Source of the DNA: Chryseobacterium sp. 36-9
GTDB lineage: Bacteria > Bacteroidota > Bacteroidia > Flavobacteriales > Weeksellaceae
Assembly (NCBI GenBank): GCA_001898785.1
Contig: MKVE01000020.1
Span: 1 to 64,000 of the forward strand
Direction of reading: 5' to 3'
Length of the DNA: 64,000 bases
The notes under the pieces are model-generated. The model did no database searches. It had not been told where the DNA came from and saw only the letters and a program-made list of their open reading frames with translations. Positions 61,622-64,000 of the stretch are shown in pieces. Made by a program: the position numbers and the translations under genes. Position 1 is the first letter of the stretch; every line of letters starts with the position of its first letter.

Positions 61622-62707
61622 CTAAGATTTCCACCATTCAGGAAAAATGTGAGAATCATCGTCCAGATTCAATTTTTCACCAATTAATGGTGTGAAAATT
61701 TTGAAATTTTTCCCTTGACTATTTTCAAATACTTTTTGCAAAGGTTCATTCCAAGGATGTTGTGCTAAAGCGAATTTTCCAGAATGAACAGGTAATATAT
61801 TTTTTGCATTCAATTCTTCTGCAACTTTCACAAACTCTTCGGGCAAAGTATGGATGTAACGCCATTTTGCATTATACTGCCCGTTCTCAAGGATTGCCCA
61901 GTCAAACGGACCGAATTTTTCTGCGATTTCTTTAAAATGAAAATCATAACCGCTGTCACCACCAATGAAGATTTTTTTTGTCGGAGTTTCTAAAACATAA
62001 GAAGACCAAAGTGTATTATTTCTTTTGAATCGTCGTCCCGAAAAATGTCTTGCTGGCGTAGATGTGATTTTGAAATCTGGGGTTAATTCCGACTCTTCGT
62101 ACCAATCTAATTCTATAATTTGATCCTCCTCGAATTTCCATTTTTCGAAATGCGAGCCAACGCCTAAACCACAAATAACCTTATCAATTTTTGATTGCAG
62201 ACTTTTAATGGTCTTATAATCCAGATGATCATAATGGTCGTGCGAAATAATCAGAAAATCGATTTTAGGAAAATCTTCCGCAGAATAGATGTCTGTTCCT
62301 GTAAAAGCTTTAGTCGTTCCAGGGATTGGAGAAGCATTTCCGCTAAAGACAGGATCTACCAGGAATCGCTTTCCACTCAACTGAAAGTAATACGAAGAAT
62401 GTCCCATCCAGACTAAAAAATTCTCTGAAATAGGTTGTTCTCTCAAATTAATTTTTATTGTTGGTAAGGGATTTTTTGGGATTTTATTTTCGGTTTTGTC
62501 AGTTAAGAATTCCCATAATACCTGTCGCATGGTATAACCTTCTGCCAAGGCTGGTGTAAAGCTCAAATTCTGGAAAGTTCCATCCTTGTAATTCGGAGAT
62601 TGTTTCATTCTGACCAGTCTTTTGCCTTCAGCTTTCCCTCCAAAAACTGGCAGGTTATAGATATAAAATAAAAGCAGCACCAATAGAATCAAAAAAGTAA
62701 TCGTCAT
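61622..62707 (-). CDS. Membrane-anchored MBL-fold metallohydrolase (UlaG/NAPE-PLD-like)
   Basis: Probable zinc-dependent phosphodiesterase or lactonase. The 361 residues start with one membrane helix (about 1-16), followed by a metallo-beta-lactamase core with WMGHSSYYFQ (about 104-113), the metal motif SHDHYDHLD (about 154-162), TPARHFSGR (about 215-223), GGDSGYDFHF (about 250-259) and a final His in LPVHSGKFAL (about 308-317). The HxHxDH set and the ARHFSGR segment resemble the NAPE-PLD-like/RomA group. It is 1 nt behind the zinc-ribbon gene. Confidence 0.9.
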   Translation of the reverse strand: MTITFLILLVLLLFYIYNLPVFGGKAEGKRLVRMKQSPNYKDGTFQNLSFTPALAEGYTMRQVLWEFLTDKTENKIPKNPLPTIKINLREQPISENFLVWMGHSSYYFQLSGKRFLVDPVFSGNASPIPGTTKAFTGTDIYSAEDFPKIDFLIISHDHYDHLDYKTIKSLQSKIDKVICGLGVGSHFEKWKFEEDQIIELDWYEESELTPDFKITSTPARHFSGRRFKRNNTLWSSYVLETPTKKIFIGGDSGYDFHFKEIAEKFGPFDWAILENGQYNAKWRYIHTLPEEFVKVAEELNAKNILPVHSGKFALAQHPWNEPLQKVFENSQGKNFKIFTPLIGEKLNLDDDSHIFPEWWKS

Positions 62708-62708
62708 A

Positions 62709-63065
62709 TTATTCAGTCGTTTTTTTTACCAATAAAACCCAATCGCTATCAAGGATTTTATAACCTTGTTCATAAACGAAAAAGTATTGAGCACCGTTTT
62801 TATAAGTCACGATTTGTGTGATGAAATCGAAATCAAAACCGGCACTTAGTAATTTATGACGATTAACTTTTGTTTTTCCTTCAAAATTGTGCTCAGAAAG
62901 TATTCTGTAATTTTTGCGGAGCTTATTATTAATATTCCGCATATAGTTGGTAGACGTTTTATTTTGCTTGTTATTAAAAGCGTTACGACAGGCATCGGAA
63001 CAGAATTTCTTATCAGATCTTCCTATTATTTTCTCGCCACATTCCGGGCAGGTTAGATTTTCCAT
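62709..63065 (-). CDS. Zinc-ribbon protein of unknown function
   Basis: The 118 residues begin with a four-Cys zinc ribbon (C6-P-E-C9 and C22-S-D-A-C26, spaced as in DUF2116/YacG-like ribbons, with RSDKKFCSDACRNAFNNK typical of this type). A basic helical part (about 34-75) and a small C-terminal beta domain (about 80-118) follow. DNA or RNA binding is likely from the ribbon and basic region, but no specific family function is known to me. It precedes the MBL-fold gene with a 1-nt gap. Confidence 0.78.
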   Translation of the reverse strand: MENLTCPECGEKIIGRSDKKFCSDACRNAFNNKQNKTSTNYMRNINNKLRKNYRILSEHNFEGKTKVNRHKLLSAGFDFDFITQIVTYKNGAQYFFVYEQGYKILDSDWVLLVKKTTE

Positions 63066-63083
63066 TTGTGTGATATTTTATTT

Positions 63084-63155
63084 GGGCAGCTATTCCGCCC
63101 TCCGTTCCCGCTACCTCGCCTCTGGCGGGTGAGCTCCACTCAGGTCGGGCTGCGA
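63084..63155 (+). repeat. GGGCAGC...GCTGCGA dispersed repeat, copy 4
   Basis: The shortest complete copy: GGGCAGCTATTCCGCCCTCC at the left, a central hairpin ACCTCGCC-TCT-GGCGGGT, and GAGCTCCACTCAGGTCGGGC-TGCGA at the right. Confidence 0.7.
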
Positions 63156-63190
63156 GCAATTCATTGTTTCTAAATTAGATATAATTTCGT

Positions 63191-63240
63191 TACAAACTGA
63201 AATAAAATTACATTTTCCATTTACAAACGATTACAAACGG
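63191..63240. repeat. Three TTACAAAC direct repeats upstream of ssb
   Basis: GTTACAAACTG (from about 63189), then TTACAAACGA and TTACAAACGG in tandem (63221-63240). Could be a protein-binding array; may also be chance in AT-rich DNA. Confidence 0.35.
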
Positions 63241-63353
63241 ATATAAATACTTTTTAACCGAATCCCGTTTTAAACTTTTTTAAAATTTGCATCAAGAAAT
63301 CAGAATTACGACAAAACGTTCTGGTTTAGAAGTTTAATTAAAATATTATAATT

Positions 63354-63686
63354 ATGTCGTTAAGAAACAAAGTGACATTGATTGGTCACACAGGAAGAGA
63401 AGTAGAAATTTTTAATTTTGAGAGTGGTTCCAAAAAGGCAACAGTCAGTCTTGCTACATCAGATTTTTTTACCAATACAAATGGTGAGAAAATAGAAGAA
63501 ACCCAATGGCACAATCTGACAGCTTATGGTAAAACAGCGGAGATTATGGAAAAATACGTGCCCAAAGGTAAAGAGATTGCTGTTGAAGGGAAACTGACAT
63601 ATAGGTCTTATGATGATAAAGAAGGTATAAAGCGAACAGTGACCGAAATCAGAGTGGAGGAAATAATCCTTTTAGGTTCAAAATAG
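63354..63686 (+). CDS. Single-stranded DNA-binding protein, short form without acidic tail
   Basis: OB-fold ssDNA-binding protein. The 110 residues form only the OB domain: LRNKVTLIGHTGREVEIFNFESGSKKATVSLATSDFF, WHNLTAYGKTAEIMEKYVPKGKEIAVEGKLTYRSYDDKEGIKRTVTEIRVEEIILL. It ends at the last strand and lacks the disordered linker and acidic DDxPF-type tip through which house SSB recruits repair partners. It is therefore probably an accessory SSB. It precedes a gene that starts 62 nt later. Confidence 0.9.
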   Translation: MSLRNKVTLIGHTGREVEIFNFESGSKKATVSLATSDFFTNTNGEKIEETQWHNLTAYGKTAEIMEKYVPKGKEIAVEGKLTYRSYDDKEGIKRTVTEIRVEEIILLGSK

Positions 63687-63748
63687 TGTTGATCGATCTT
63701 TGATTTTAAATATTGTCAGGATACTATTGTTTCAAAAAACACAATGAC

Positions 63749-64000
63749 ATGAAAGTTAAGGTTTTCAAAGTCAGGATCTCTGAGGAGTTCCAGAAGTCGG
63801 ACGAGTCTGTCATCAGCAGATTTATTACAGGTCGTGAGATTATAAAAATAAATACTCAGTTAATCAAGGAAGAAATCAACTATTGGTCTGTTTTAATTTT
63901 TTATAACGAAAAAACAGTTAAGATTATTCAAAATGATCAGGATAAAAGTAAAAGTAATCTGAACACTATAGAACAGCCGTCTGAAGAAGAATTGGTTATT
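63749..64000 (+). CDS. Partial gene, possibly HRDC-type accessory protein
   Basis: The open frame starts with the ATG at 63749 and runs off the window after 84 residues without a stop. It begins MKVKVFKVRISEEFQKSDESV and contains FITGREIIKIN and INYWSVLIFY. This start resembles Bacteroidetes proteins that carry an HRDC domain further downstream, annotated as helicase-like or as accessory proteins of retroelements. The HRDC part itself would lie beyond the window, so the name is tentative. Confidence 0.5.
   Translation, partial: MKVKVFKVRISEEFQKSDESVISRFITGREIIKINTQLIKEEINYWSVLIFYNEKTVKIIQNDQDKSKSNLNTIEQPSEEELVI

Noticed and set aside
1-64000. Phage, insertion sequence or defence-system genes
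   Set aside because: I found no transposase, integrase, restriction-modification, toxin-antitoxin or CRISPR-associated protein among the visible genes; only short dispersed repeats are present.

Overview
The window looks like chromosome from a flavobacterium of the Chryseobacterium/Elizabethkingia type. The evidence is low GC content, SusC/SusD proteins, several secreted proteins with type IX secretion (T9SS) C-terminal sorting domains, a GldD gliding/T9SS lipoprotein, Bacteroidetes-style promoter boxes (TAnnTTTG), a short primary sigma factor, and little sign of Shine-Dalgarno sites. I saw no rRNA, tRNA, CRISPR array or insertion sequence. The assignment rests on recognising protein families by eye, not on a database search.

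Region 1 (1-9974, minus strand) is one uronate-catabolic operon, in transcription order kduI, kduD, uxaC, kdgF, kdgK, kdgA, an ExuT-type transporter, uxaB and uxaA (cut by the window start). It covers both arms of galacturonate use. Unsaturated galacturonate made by lyases goes through KdgF, KduI and KduD; saturated galacturonate goes through UxaC, UxaB and UxaA. Both meet at 2-keto-3-deoxygluconate, which KdgK and KdgA convert to pyruvate and glyceraldehyde 3-phosphate.

Region 2 (10767-34975, plus strand) is a pectin utilisation locus diverging from the operon: SusC/SusD, two PL1 pectate lyases, three CE8 pectin methylesterases, a GH28 polygalacturonase, a GH105 unsaturated uronyl hydrolase, a CE12 acetylesterase, a DUF4861 lipoprotein, an alpha/beta hydrolase and two small T9SS-exported proteins of unknown function. 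It ends with a LacI-family regulator. A 14-bp palindrome with core AATCGATT occurs upstream of kduI, susC and each of the two small proteins, and probably defines the regulon.

Region 3 (35025-64000) is mostly housekeeping: S41 protease, grpE-dnaJ, a DtxR-type regulator, an aldolase-like PLP enzyme, lgt, yidD, an MFS transporter, AlkB-like oxygenase, Na+/H+ antiporter, hisS, a membrane TPR-AraC regulator divergent from a tiny lipoprotein, cvfB, a coiled-coil repeat membrane protein, a class A beta-lactamase paired with a flavin monooxygenase, rpoD, gldD, a PfkB kinase, two SurA-like chaperones, an MBL-fold hydrolase, a short SSB and the start of another gene.

Several families of short dispersed intergenic repeats run through the window. 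The least explained material is: (a) the paired small T9SS proteins with their own operator-controlled promoters, which resemble a module on the large PL1 lyase; (b) the TPR-AraC/small lipoprotein pair; and (c) the SSB/next-gene pair at the right edge.
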